64,000 nt of DNA from an uncultured Eubacteriales bacterium (lineage in GTDB: Bacteria; Bacillota; Clostridia; Christensenellales; Aristaeellaceae). Both the position numbers and the translations under genes were made by a program. This document shows, in pieces, positions 25,560 to 33,477 of the stretch. Below the pieces are notes generated by a model, which saw only the letters and a list, made by a program, of their open reading frames with translations, was not told the origin of the DNA and ran no database searches. Numbering within the stretch: the stretch's first letter is position 1; every line of letters begins with the position of its first letter. The stretch spans positions 90,429 to 154,428 of the forward strand of contig CACXBB010000010.1 in NCBI GenBank assembly GCA_902765735.1. The letters are read 5' to 3'.

Positions 25560-27080
25560 TTATGTTTTTTCTGATTCAGCCAGATCCCGGAACATCAGCC
25601 AGGCGTTGTCGTCCTTGCGGCGTTCGGCCTCATCGAGCCGGGCGTAGGGCACGAGCATCGGGTGGCGGCGCAGGGCGTTGTCCCGGGTGGGGGCGTACTG
25701 CCAGTTGTAGAGCGCGTGGAACAGGCACCAGCGGGCGTGCTCGATGGTCCGGCAGCGCTCTGTAAGTTCGGGACCGGCGCTCTCGTAGACCTCCGCGGCG
25801 CGGCGGCAGGCCTCCGGGGTGAGGGCGCGGACGTCCTCGCGGAGCAGCAGCCGCAGCTTGGTCAGCAGATGGTCCGCCGCGGCTAGGTTGGAGCGCTTCG
25901 GAAACTCCGGCAGGGCCTCCCAGGGGGGCACGTCGTAATCCGCGCTCTGACGGTAGCGCTCGTGGAGCTGCCGGGCCAGGGCGTTCAGTGTCTGCTTCAT
26001 CACCAGCTCGGGGGTGAACAGGCTCGTGTCGTCGCCGAAGTACCAGATGTCCTGCAACCCCCGGGGACACCGGGCGTGCAGCGCGCCGGGGACGACGTAG
26101 AAGCGCCGGATGAGGTCCAGCGCCTCGCGGTTGGTCTCCGGGTCGTCGGCGCACAGCGTCACGCGGTCGGCGCTTCGCAATATGTCGGGGCAGGCGCGCC
26201 AGTCCTCCGGGTGGAAGCACAGCGTGAATTCCGCGTCGGGCACCCCGTCCAGCGCCCCGTGGACGGCCCGCCACAGGGACCAGTCTCCGAAGAGGTCGAT
26301 CGTGCACCCGGGCGGCGCGGTCAGCAGCCCCTGTAGCAGCAGCGCCCGGGCAAAGCGACCGCACCCGATCAGCGCCGCGCGCTCGCCGTCGAAATGCCAG
26401 GGCTGGGTCTGCCAGTACAGCCGGGCGGCGCACTCCGCGTCGCCGAAGAGCACCACGTTGCCCGGCAGGGCCTCATCCAGCCCGTCGCCCCGGCAGTAGA
26501 CGGTCACGGGCCTTTCCTGCACCGCGGCGGCGAGGCGCTCGTTGGCGGAGATGTCCTCATCCATGGCAAACAGCACGCGCTCGCCCTCCGCGGCGAAGGG
26601 CAGGTCGAGCAGCGCCTCTGGCGACATGTCCAGCGCGACGGCGTCCGGCGCCGGGGCGCTCGCCGTGCCGCAGAACACCCTGAGCCCGTCCGTGAGTCCC
26701 GCGGAGAGCGCCCGGGAGGCGGCGTTGTCCCCGGCGAACACGTACCACCGCGCCCGCCTGTGCCGCCAAAGCCTGAAGCGGGGGTAGAGGCGACCCGTGA
26801 CGGCGGCGCAGATGCCCCCCACCAGCAGCGCCAGCAGGCCGGTGCTCATGATGACGAACAGGCCGCCCACGATCTTGCCGCCGCGGGTCACGGGGGTCAT
26901 GTCGCCGTAGCCCACGCTGGAGAGGGTCACCAGCGAATACCAGACCGCCTTGGGGAGGGTGTCGATCATGGCGTCCTCCCGGGGGGATTCCAGGGCGACC
27001 AGCAGCAGGAGCATCAACAAGTAGACGCCGATGCCCGCCGCGATCAGCCGTTTGAGCTTTTTTCCGCCGTTGATGGTCAT
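25560..27080 (-). CDS. Two-helix potassium channel with Rossmann domains and C-terminal RyR-like domain
   Basis: A 506-residue ion-channel protein. Helix 1 is about residues 10-30, a pore helix and the selectivity filter SSVGYGDMTP are at residues 54-63, and helix 2 is about 68-95. This is a KcsA/MthK-type pore. The cytoplasmic part has two Rossmann-like segments (YVFAGDNAASRAL; AALIGCGRFARALL), comparable to RCK/TrkA gating domains. From about residue 430 a RyR-like module follows: IEHARWCLFHALYNWQY and RHPMLVPYARLDEAERRKDDNAW, close to the family consensus. The gene sits between a TIR receptor and a RyR paralogue on the same strand. K+ flux gated by a small ligand bound to RyR or Rossmann domains is the simplest model, and it is inference. 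Confidence 0.85.
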   Translation of the reverse strand: MTINGGKKLKRLIAAGIGVYLLMLLLLVALESPREDAMIDTLPKAVWYSLVTLSSVGYGDMTPVTRGGKIVGGLFVIMSTGLLALLVGGICAAVTGRLYPRFRLWRHRRARWYVFAGDNAASRALSAGLTDGLRVFCGTASAPAPDAVALDMSPEALLDLPFAAEGERVLFAMDEDISANERLAAAVQERPVTVYCRGDGLDEALPGNVVLFGDAECAARLYWQTQPWHFDGERAALIGCGRFARALLLQGLLTAPPGCTIDLFGDWSLWRAVHGALDGVPDAEFTLCFHPEDWRACPDILRSADRVTLCADDPETNREALDLIRRFYVVPGALHARCPRGLQDIWYFGDDTSLFTPELVMKQTLNALARQLHERYRQSADYDVPPWEALPEFPKRSNLAAADHLLTKLRLLLREDVRALTPEACRRAAEVYESAGPELTERCRTIEHARWCLFHALYNWQYAPTRDNALRRHPMLVPYARLDEAERRKDDNAWLMFRDLAESEKT

Positions 27081-27122
27081 CAGCGCCTTTCCTTTTTATT
27101 GATCAAAGATTTTCGGTACGGC

Positions 27123-27280
27123 GGGCGATGAGGGCATCGCCCCTACAACGGCGTGCAAACCTTTGGGCGATGGGGGGCATCGCCCCTACAACGGCGTGCA
27201 AACCGTTGGGCGATGGGGGCATCGCCCCTACAACGCCGTGTGATGCGTAGGGGCGATCCCCTGATCGCCCGTCGCCGCCG
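27123..27280. repeat. Three tandem GGGCGATG-GGGCATCGCCC repeat units plus an inverted unit
   Basis: Units start at 27123, 27165 and 27208 (periods 42 and 43). Each is a GGGCGATG/CATCGCCC hairpin followed by CTACAACGGCGTGCAAACC. A fourth, inverted unit (GTAGGGGCGATCCCCTGATCGCCC) follows. A relative lies at 43688-43765. There are no variable spacers, so it is not CRISPR. Confidence 0.88.
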
Positions 27281-27281
27281 T

Positions 27282-29342
27282 TCAGGATTGTTTCAGACTG
27301 TCGCACCCGTCGAACATGCCCTGGGTGTTGCCGCGCGCAAAGCTGTCGGGGTCGCGCCCAATGCTCTCCAGCCGCCCGCAATCCTCGAACATGCGCCTCA
27401 TATCCTCGACATTGGAGATATCCCAGCCGGACAGTTCCAGTTCCACCAGCGAGCGGCACATGCTGAACATGACGCTCATGTCGGTGACGTTGGAGGTGTT
27501 CCACTTCGACAGGTCCAGCTTGTACAGGGATTCGCATGTGGCGAACATGTGGCTCGTGGTCTCCACCCTGCCGGTGTCCCAGCCGGACAGGTCCAGCCCG
27601 TCCAGCTGCTTGCAGCCGAAGAACATGCAGCCCATGTCCTCCACGCGGCCGGTGTCAAAGCCGCTGATGTCGAGGGCGGCGAGGTTCTCACAGTTGTTGA
27701 ACATGCCGAACATGTTCTGCACGCGCTCGGTGTTGAAGGTGCTGATGTTCAGATCCGTCAGCCGTTCGCAATCCTTGAACATCTCCTTCATGCTGGTGAC
27801 TCGGGATGTATCGAAGTTGGAGAGGTCAAGATTCTCCAGGCTGCTGCACTCCGAGAACATGTTCTCCATGGAGGTCACGCGGGAGGTGTCGAAGGAGGAG
27901 AGGTCCAGTGCCTCCAGACTTGCGCAGATTTCAAACATGTGTTCCATCTGCTGTACGCGGGAGGTGTCAAAGCCGGAGAGGTCCAGCGACTCGAGGGACT
28001 TGCAGTAGAAGAACATGGACTTCATGCTGGCGGCGTGGGAGGTGTCGAGGCCCGACAGATTCACGGACCGAAGCTGGATGCAGTCTAGGAACAGTTCCTC
28101 AAAGCTCTGCGCGCGGGAGGTATCGAGCATGGACAGGTCCATGGATTCCAGCGCACGGCAGCCGCCGAAGACGCCGACGAAGTATGTGACGTTGCCGGTG
28201 TAGACCCCGGCGAAATCCACCGACTTCAGATTGTAGCACCACCAGAACATGTGGCCGAGGTCGGTGCGCCCGGACAGATCGACGCAGTTGTTGAAATTCA
28301 CGCTTTCGAGGTTGAAGAAGTAGGAGAACATTGTGGAGCCGGCGTCGCTTTCGAGGATCTTCACGCCGCCGTCCCCGGCGATGGTCAGGTCGTACAGTTC
28401 GCCGTCGGGCGCGGCCCAGGCCAGCACGCGGCCGTCGCCGGCGTCGGACACATCCACGGCGTCCGCCGGCGCGCCGTCCAGGGACGGGAGAAAGAGAATC
28501 GACTTTACGTCCCTCCGGCGGACGTTCAGCCCGTCGAAGAAGGGCGCGTCGCCCCACAGCTCCCGCCCGGCCTCCGTGTCGTCGATGTATTCCGGGCCCG
28601 GAACCGCGTCCAGGCTCCGGCACAGCGCCGGGAAGTCGGTGTCCTTCACGACCTTCGGGCCGGGCGCTTCCGTGGGCTCGGGCGTGTCGGTGGGGACGGG
28701 GGTTGGCGTGGCCGTAGGCGCTTCCGTGGGCGTCTCTGTGACCTCGACGGTGGCGGTGGGCTCGGGTGTCGGCGCGGGGGACTTGCCGCCCCTGAACGCC
28801 ATGTAGCCGCCGAAGGCCAGCGCCAGCGCCGCGATCACCGCCAGCACGGGTATCAGCGGGCTGCGCTTCTTCGCCGCCTGGGCGGGCAGGGAGTTCAGAT
28901 ACCGGTCGCACAGCCGGTTGATGCTCTCCTCGAAGTACTCGGTGGTGCACGTAAGGCCGTTCTGGTAGCGGACGTCGTCGATCTCCTCCGGCAGCTTCTC
29001 GGGGAAGGCGAAGCCCTTGAGCATCACCGGCACGATGTTCTTCTTCGTTCGCAGGGCCTCCGCGATCTCGCGGCGCACCCAGTCGTTCGGGTCGTCGCAA
29101 CGGTCCAGGGCGTGGGGGGACAGTATCAGAACGAAGTCCTTGCAGGACTGTATCGAGTCCAGCAGCGCCTCGTTGAACTTGCCCGCCCGGAGCACTTCGA
29201 GGTCGTAGAACACCTTGTAGCCGCGCTCCCTGAGCGCCTGATAGAAGTACATGGCGGTCATATCGCCGCCGTCGCGACGGTAGCTGATGAACACGTCGCA
29301 GGTGCGTACCGTCGTGCTTGAGGTATTGACTTTGCTTGCCAT
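27282..29342 (-). CDS. TIR - transmembrane - leucine-rich-repeat receptor-like protein
   Basis: A 686-residue protein. Residues 8-150 are a TIR domain (CDVFISYRRDGGDM, the FVLILSPHAL strand, and DWVRREIAEAL, where the Glu fits the catalytic position of NADase TIRs). One membrane helix (about 161-182, IPVLAVIAALALAFGGYMAF) follows a Lys/Arg cluster, which places TIR inside the cell. A Pro/Thr-rich spacer (about 186-235) leads to an external region ending in 12 repeats of 26 residues (MF-x2-C-x2-L...LDLS-x-FDTS-x-V), the BspA/DUF285 type of surface leucine-rich repeat. It looks like a Toll-like receptor in reverse order. AGGAGCG supports the start. It is the first gene of the TIR/K+ channel/RyR series. 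Confidence 0.85.
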   Translation of the reverse strand: MASKVNTSSTTVRTCDVFISYRRDGGDMTAMYFYQALRERGYKVFYDLEVLRAGKFNEALLDSIQSCKDFVLILSPHALDRCDDPNDWVRREIAEALRTKKNIVPVMLKGFAFPEKLPEEIDDVRYQNGLTCTTEYFEESINRLCDRYLNSLPAQAAKKRSPLIPVLAVIAALALAFGGYMAFRGGKSPAPTPEPTATVEVTETPTEAPTATPTPVPTDTPEPTEAPGPKVVKDTDFPALCRSLDAVPGPEYIDDTEAGRELWGDAPFFDGLNVRRRDVKSILFLPSLDGAPADAVDVSDAGDGRVLAWAAPDGELYDLTIAGDGGVKILESDAGSTMFSYFFNLESVNFNNCVDLSGRTDLGHMFWWCYNLKSVDFAGVYTGNVTYFVGVFGGCRALESMDLSMLDTSRAQSFEELFLDCIQLRSVNLSGLDTSHAASMKSMFFYCKSLESLDLSGFDTSRVQQMEHMFEICASLEALDLSSFDTSRVTSMENMFSECSSLENLDLSNFDTSRVTSMKEMFKDCERLTDLNISTFNTERVQNMFGMFNNCENLAALDISGFDTGRVEDMGCMFFGCKQLDGLDLSGWDTGRVETTSHMFATCESLYKLDLSKWNTSNVTDMSVMFSMCRSLVELELSGWDISNVEDMRRMFEDCGRLESIGRDPDSFARGNTQGMFDGCDSLKQS

Positions 29343-29412
29343 ATGCGCTCCTGTAGGGGATCAAACGTCGGTCCTGATGTCGCCGTTATCCATATTATAA
29401 CATATTGACAAC

Positions 29413-29441
29413 ATTATACCAGCACACCGCCGCGCGCACAA
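29413..29441 (-). promoter_or_regulatory. Putative promoter of the TIR-LRR gene series
   Basis: Minus strand: -35 TTGTGC (29436-29441), 17-base spacer, -10 TATAAT (29413-29418). A second TATAAT lies just downstream, and the region is AT-rich compared with its surroundings. Confidence 0.55.
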
Positions 29442-29487
29442 TATGAGGATTCGGGAACGGCACGGGAGTTAACAGACTGTTAACCAT

Positions 29488-29526
29488 AATAAAAAGCGGG
29501 GCGGAACCCAATGGGTCCGTCCCGCG
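29488..29526 (-). terminator. Intrinsic terminator of the XRE-regulator gene
   Basis: On the minus strand a GC-rich imperfect stem (GCGGGACGGACCC with GGGTTCCGCCCCGC) is followed by TTTTTATT. It separates the regulator gene from the TIR-LRR transcript. Confidence 0.75.
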
Positions 29527-29541
29527 GGATTGATGGATCGC

Positions 29542-31089
29542 TCACAGCAGAGGATCGAGCATGTCGATGGCGTCGAAATTGCCCTCGGCGATGGCCAGCT
29601 CCATCATCTGCTCGACGGCGGCGTGGTCGGCGTTCGCGGCGAAGCGGGAGACGACCTCCCAGTTCTTCTCCTGCGCCCGGGCCACGCACAGCCTGCCGAA
29701 GTATTCCGGGGTCAGGTGCGGGGCCAGCTCCGACAGGAAGTCGTAGTCGTCATTGGAGACCACCGTGTTGGCCAGCACCTCCCGCTGCTCTTTGCTCATG
29801 CAGTGCTCGGTGAGCTGCAGCGCCAGCGCGTGGGCCTCGGCGCGGTAGGCGGCGATGGCGACCTGATCCGCGCAGTGCTCGAGGGAGATCTGCTCGGCGT
29901 AGGTGGCCAGCCACTGCCAGTTTTCCGCCTGGGCGGCGGCCAGGGCGATCTTCTCCTGGAACTCGTCCTCGAACTGCCACACGTGGTCGCCCAGCCAGCT
30001 CCAGTTGCCCGCCTCGATGGCGGCGTCGATGGTGCGGGTGTCGGCGTAGCCGTTCATGTGCTCCAGCACCCAGTCGTGCATGCCCAGGCCGTTGGCCTTC
30101 TGGGCGATCTCGCGCAGAAGGTCCTCGTCGTCGATCTCATCCATGTGCGCGGCCAGCCAGTCCCACTTCTCGTCCTGCAGGGCGCGCCGGCAGGCGGCGT
30201 TGCGCAGGGCTTTGATGCGGTCGTCCCGGCCCTTGGTGCTCTCCACGAAGCTGTTGATGGCGTTGCCGACCTCGCGGGCCACGTCCTCGCTGAGCTTGCC
30301 GGCCCTGCGGACCATCTTCTCCATGCCCTTGCCGAGGGTCTGGGACATGTCCCCGATGCAGCGGCCGATGTCCTCGCCGGGGTTGGGGTTGTTGGCCACG
30401 TCCTTGACGATCTTGCTGCCCTCGGTGGCCAGCTTCGCCAGCCGGTCCACCATCTCCCGCTTGAGGAAGGGAGCGATGCGCTGCAGGGTCTCCCAGGTGA
30501 TCTCGGTCTCCGGGTTCTGTATGAGCTTTTCCAGGCACTCCCGGGAGATGAAGGGCGCGAAGCGGGCGATGTCGCTCGCGGTCAGCTCGCTTCGGTGTTC
30601 CATCAGCAGCGCGTCCACGGCGCTTCTGGACATGAAGGGGGCCATTTGCAGCAGCTTGTCGAGCTCCAGCGGCCTGGCGGTGTCGTCCTCCGGGGTCGCC
30701 TCGGTGTCCTCCGCGGGGGTCTCCTCAGCGATGGTGGTCTCCTCGGCGCCGTCGTCCTCCGGGGCCGCCTCGTCGGCCTTCGGCGGCTGGAAGATGCCGT
30801 TTACGATGTTGTTGAAGAAGTTTCCGATATCCCGGATCGGCTCCTCGAGGGGGGATTTGTTCTCCGTGCGGTCCTGCGGCACCTCGCCGGACAGAAGCTG
30901 TTCCATGGTGATGCCGAACAGCCGGGTCAAATCCATCAGCGTCTGCACGTCCGGCAGCGCCGCGCCGTTTTCCCACTTGGAAACGGCCTGATGCGAAACG
31001 TTCAGCGCGGCGGCGAGCTGCTGCTGGGTCATGTTCCGGTTCTGTCTGAGGGTTGCGATGGTCTTGCCAACGGCGCGATTGTCAATCAT
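29542..31089 (-). CDS. XRE-family regulator with a long alpha-helical C-terminal region
   Basis: A 515-residue protein. Residues 1-65 are a Cro/CI-type helix-turn-helix (IATLRQNRNMTQQQLAAALN, HQAVSKWENG, LMDLTRLFGITMEQLLSG). An acidic Glu/Asp/Thr-rich linker follows (about 90-145). The rest is helical, with repeated WxWLA-type units (WDWLAAHM, WSWLGDHV, WQWLATYA) that look like degenerate repeats. The family of the long region was not recognised. The start at 31089 follows GGAGGCGG. It has its own promoter and terminator, and it lies upstream of the TIR/K+ channel genes, so it could control them; this is only a neighbourhood argument. Confidence 0.8.
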   Translation of the reverse strand: MIDNRAVGKTIATLRQNRNMTQQQLAAALNVSHQAVSKWENGAALPDVQTLMDLTRLFGITMEQLLSGEVPQDRTENKSPLEEPIRDIGNFFNNIVNGIFQPPKADEAAPEDDGAEETTIAEETPAEDTEATPEDDTARPLELDKLLQMAPFMSRSAVDALLMEHRSELTASDIARFAPFISRECLEKLIQNPETEITWETLQRIAPFLKREMVDRLAKLATEGSKIVKDVANNPNPGEDIGRCIGDMSQTLGKGMEKMVRRAGKLSEDVAREVGNAINSFVESTKGRDDRIKALRNAACRRALQDEKWDWLAAHMDEIDDEDLLREIAQKANGLGMHDWVLEHMNGYADTRTIDAAIEAGNWSWLGDHVWQFEDEFQEKIALAAAQAENWQWLATYAEQISLEHCADQVAIAAYRAEAHALALQLTEHCMSKEQREVLANTVVSNDDYDFLSELAPHLTPEYFGRLCVARAQEKNWEVVSRFAANADHAAVEQMMELAIAEGNFDAIDMLDPLL

Positions 31090-31148
31090 GCTTTCCGCCT
31101 CCAATCAATCGTCATATTCATGGCGGGTGTTCTTCCGCCCGCACAACC

Positions 31149-31177
31149 AATATAGCACATTCAACTGATAATTGCAA
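31149..31177 (-). promoter_or_regulatory. Promoter of the XRE-regulator gene
   Basis: Minus strand: -35 TTGCAA (31172-31177), 17-base spacer, -10 TATATT (31149-31154), 60 bases before the ATG. Confidence 0.6.
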
Positions 31178-31217
31178 GCAACCGCAGGTAGAATTACATA
31201 GAATCGAGGTTGAATTG

Positions 31218-31244
31218 TTAGCACTTAGAGATGATGAGTGCTAA
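31218..31244. promoter_or_regulatory. CIRCE operator (HrcA binding site) upstream of htpG
   Basis: TTAGCACTT, nine bases, GAGTGCTAA: one mismatch from the CIRCE inverted repeat (TTAGCACTC-N9-GAGTGCTAA). It lies 7 bases upstream of the -35 box of the htpG promoter, and 41 bases from the nearest promoter element of the divergent regulator gene. HrcA repression of htpG is the expected effect. Confidence 0.9.
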
Positions 31245-31251
31245 ATTTTAC

Positions 31252-31279
31252 TTGACAAAGCCCTCATCGGTGGTAAAAT
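31252..31279 (+). promoter_or_regulatory. Sigma-A promoter of htpG
   Basis: TTGACA (31252-31257), 16-base spacer, TAAAAT (31274-31279), directly downstream of the CIRCE element. Confidence 0.8.
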
Positions 31280-31308
31280 AGTATCCAGTAAATATGGAGG
31301 TGATTCAC

Positions 31309-33171
31309 ATGTCCAAAGGGACTGTTTCTATCAACGCTGAAAACATCATGCCGGTCATCAAGCAGTGGCTGTATTCCGACAAGGACATATTCGTGCGCGA
31401 GATGATCTCCAACGCCTGCGACGCCATCAAAAAGCTGCGCTGGCTGGCGAGCACCGGCCAGGCGACTCTGGACGACGCGCCGGACCGCATCGACGTGGTG
31501 GTGGACAAGGAGGCCGGCACGCTGACCTTCATCGACAACGGCATCGGCATGACCGAGGACGAGGTCGTAAAGTACATCGCCCAGGTGGCCTTCTCCGGCG
31601 CCACGGACTTCATCACAAAGTACACCAAGGAGGACGACAAGGGCGAGGGCGCGAGCATCATCGGCCACTTCGGCCTGGGCTTTTACAGCGCGTTCATGGT
31701 GTCTGACAAGGTGGTCATCGACTCCAAGAGCTACACCGACGCCCCCGCCGTGCGCTGGACGAGCGAGGACGGCATGGAGTACGAGATCGAGCCCTCCGAC
31801 CGCACCGAGCGCGGCACGGCCATCACGCTCTACATCGACGAGGCGGACAAGGACTTCCTGAACAAATGGACCGTGCGCTCGACGCTTCAGAAGTACTGCG
31901 CCTTCATGCCGGTGCCGATCTTCCTGTCCGAGGTCGAAAAGCCCGAGGAACCCAAGGAGGGGGAGGAGCCCAAGAAGCCCGCGAAGCCCGAGCAGATCAA
32001 CGACACCGAGCCGCTTTGGATGAAGCGCCCTGCCGACTGCACCGACGAGGAGTACAAGGCGTTCTATCACAAGGTGTTCAACGACTTTGAGGACCCGCTG
32101 TTCTGGATACACCTGAACGCGGAGTATCCTTTCAACTTAAAGGGCATACTGTTCTTCCCGAAGATCAAAAACGAGTTCACCGCCTCCGAGGGCGTCATCA
32201 AGCTGTACAACAACCAGGTGTTCGTGGCGGACAACATCAAGGAGGTCATCCCCGAGTTCCTGATGCTCTTAAAGGGCGTCATCGACTGCCCCGACCTGCC
32301 GCTGAACGTGTCCCGCTCCTTCCTGCAAAACGACGGCTACGTCAAGAAGATGGCCGCCTACATCACCCGCAAGGTGGCGGACCGGCTGGTCAGCGAGTTC
32401 AACACGAAGCGCGAGGACTACCAGAAGTACTGGGACGACATCCACATGTTCGTCAAGTACGGCTGCATCCGCGACCAGAAGTTCTACGACCGCGTGAAGC
32501 CCGCGCTGATCTACAAAACCACCGCCGGCGAGTACGTGACGCTGGAGGAGTACATCAGCCGCAACTGCCCCGACGACGAGAACAAGACCGTCTACTACGC
32601 CTCCGACGACAAGCGCCAGGCCCAGATGATCAAGCTCTACACCGATCAGGACAAGGACGTGGTGCTGCTGAACACGCTGATCGACGACGACTTCGTGAGC
32701 CACCTCGAGTTTACGGACCACGACAGCAAGGTCAGCTTCAAGCGCGTGGACGCCGACACCGAGAGCCTCACCGAGAACGGCGAGACCGACGAGACCACCC
32801 GCCTCAAACTGGAGGGGCTGTTCCGCAAGGCCATGGGCGACGACACCGTGGACGTGCAGCTCAAGCCCTTCAAGGACGAGAGCATGATCTCCATGATCAC
32901 CGTGGACGAGCAGAGCCGCCGGTTCACGGAGATGTCCAGCCGCTGGGGCCGGGGCGGCATGAGCCTGCCCGAGAAGCGCACGCTGGTGCTCAACGAGAAG
33001 CACCCGCTGGTCAAGTGGCTGGGCGCGGCGGAGGAGAGCGACGACACCGAGGCCATATGCGCCCAGGTGGCCGACCTCGCCGAGATGGCCCGCCAGCCGC
33101 TGGTGGCCGACCGCATGGTCGAGTTCCTGCGCCGCTCCAACGCGCTGCTGACACAGTTGGTAAAGAATTAG
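31309..33171 (+). CDS. htpG: Hsp90-family chaperone HtpG
   Basis: A 620-residue ATP-dependent chaperone of the usual length. The GHKL ATPase domain holds the typical FVREMISNACDAIKKLR, FIDNGIGMTEDEV, and GHFGLGFYSAFMV motifs. The middle domain has DLPLNVSRSFLQ, with the catalytic Arg, and a C-terminal dimerisation region follows. A short acidic, Pro/Lys-rich insert lies at residues 208-228. The start ATG at 31309 follows GGAGGTG. An in-frame ATG five codons upstream overlaps the ribosome site and is rejected. CIRCE control fits a heat-shock gene. Confidence 0.96.
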   Translation: MSKGTVSINAENIMPVIKQWLYSDKDIFVREMISNACDAIKKLRWLASTGQATLDDAPDRIDVVVDKEAGTLTFIDNGIGMTEDEVVKYIAQVAFSGATDFITKYTKEDDKGEGASIIGHFGLGFYSAFMVSDKVVIDSKSYTDAPAVRWTSEDGMEYEIEPSDRTERGTAITLYIDEADKDFLNKWTVRSTLQKYCAFMPVPIFLSEVEKPEEPKEGEEPKKPAKPEQINDTEPLWMKRPADCTDEEYKAFYHKVFNDFEDPLFWIHLNAEYPFNLKGILFFPKIKNEFTASEGVIKLYNNQVFVADNIKEVIPEFLMLLKGVIDCPDLPLNVSRSFLQNDGYVKKMAAYITRKVADRLVSEFNTKREDYQKYWDDIHMFVKYGCIRDQKFYDRVKPALIYKTTAGEYVTLEEYISRNCPDDENKTVYYASDDKRQAQMIKLYTDQDKDVVLLNTLIDDDFVSHLEFTDHDSKVSFKRVDADTESLTENGETDETTRLKLEGLFRKAMGDDTVDVQLKPFKDESMISMITVDEQSRRFTEMSSRWGRGGMSLPEKRTLVLNEKHPLVKWLGAAEESDDTEAICAQVADLAEMARQPLVADRMVEFLRRSNALLTQLVKN

Positions 33172-33190
33172 GAATTGGGAATTGGGACGT

Positions 33191-33269
33191 GTAGGGGCGC
33201 CGATGCGGCGCCCGCCCGGGTACGATATGCAACGTACCGTCACGGCGGGCGGCGCATCGCCGCCCCTAC
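33191..33269. repeat. Inverted-repeat intergenic element
   Basis: A 26-base left arm (GTAGGGGCGCCGATGCGGCG...) has its near-complement at 33244-33269, enclosing a smaller palindrome GGTACGATATGCAACGTACC. It is the only structure in the first half of the 306-bp gap between htpG and the EAL gene. Confidence 0.85.
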
Positions 33270-33370
33270 GTTATTTGTACGCTGGCGAGTATCGCGCGGC
33301 AACCGGTAACCCAATTCCTGATTCCTATCTCCTAATTCCTCATTATCTCGGTTAAATATCGCATGCGGGA

Positions 33371-33399
33371 TTGCTTTTCATGTAACTATCATGTAGAAT
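33371..33399 (+). promoter_or_regulatory. Promoter of the membrane EAL gene
   Basis: TTGCTT (33371-33376), 17-base spacer, TAGAAT (33394-33399), 79 bases before the ATG. Confidence 0.6.
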
Positions 33400-33477
33400 G
33401 TAACTGAATAATCCAGTTGGAGCGGTCCCATTCCTGATGATCACCGGCACCGCCGGGCGGGATGGGGGAAGGTATCG

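Noticed and set aside
27123..27280. CRISPR array
   Set aside because: The regularly spaced units are identical over their whole length with no variable spacers, and no cas gene is present.
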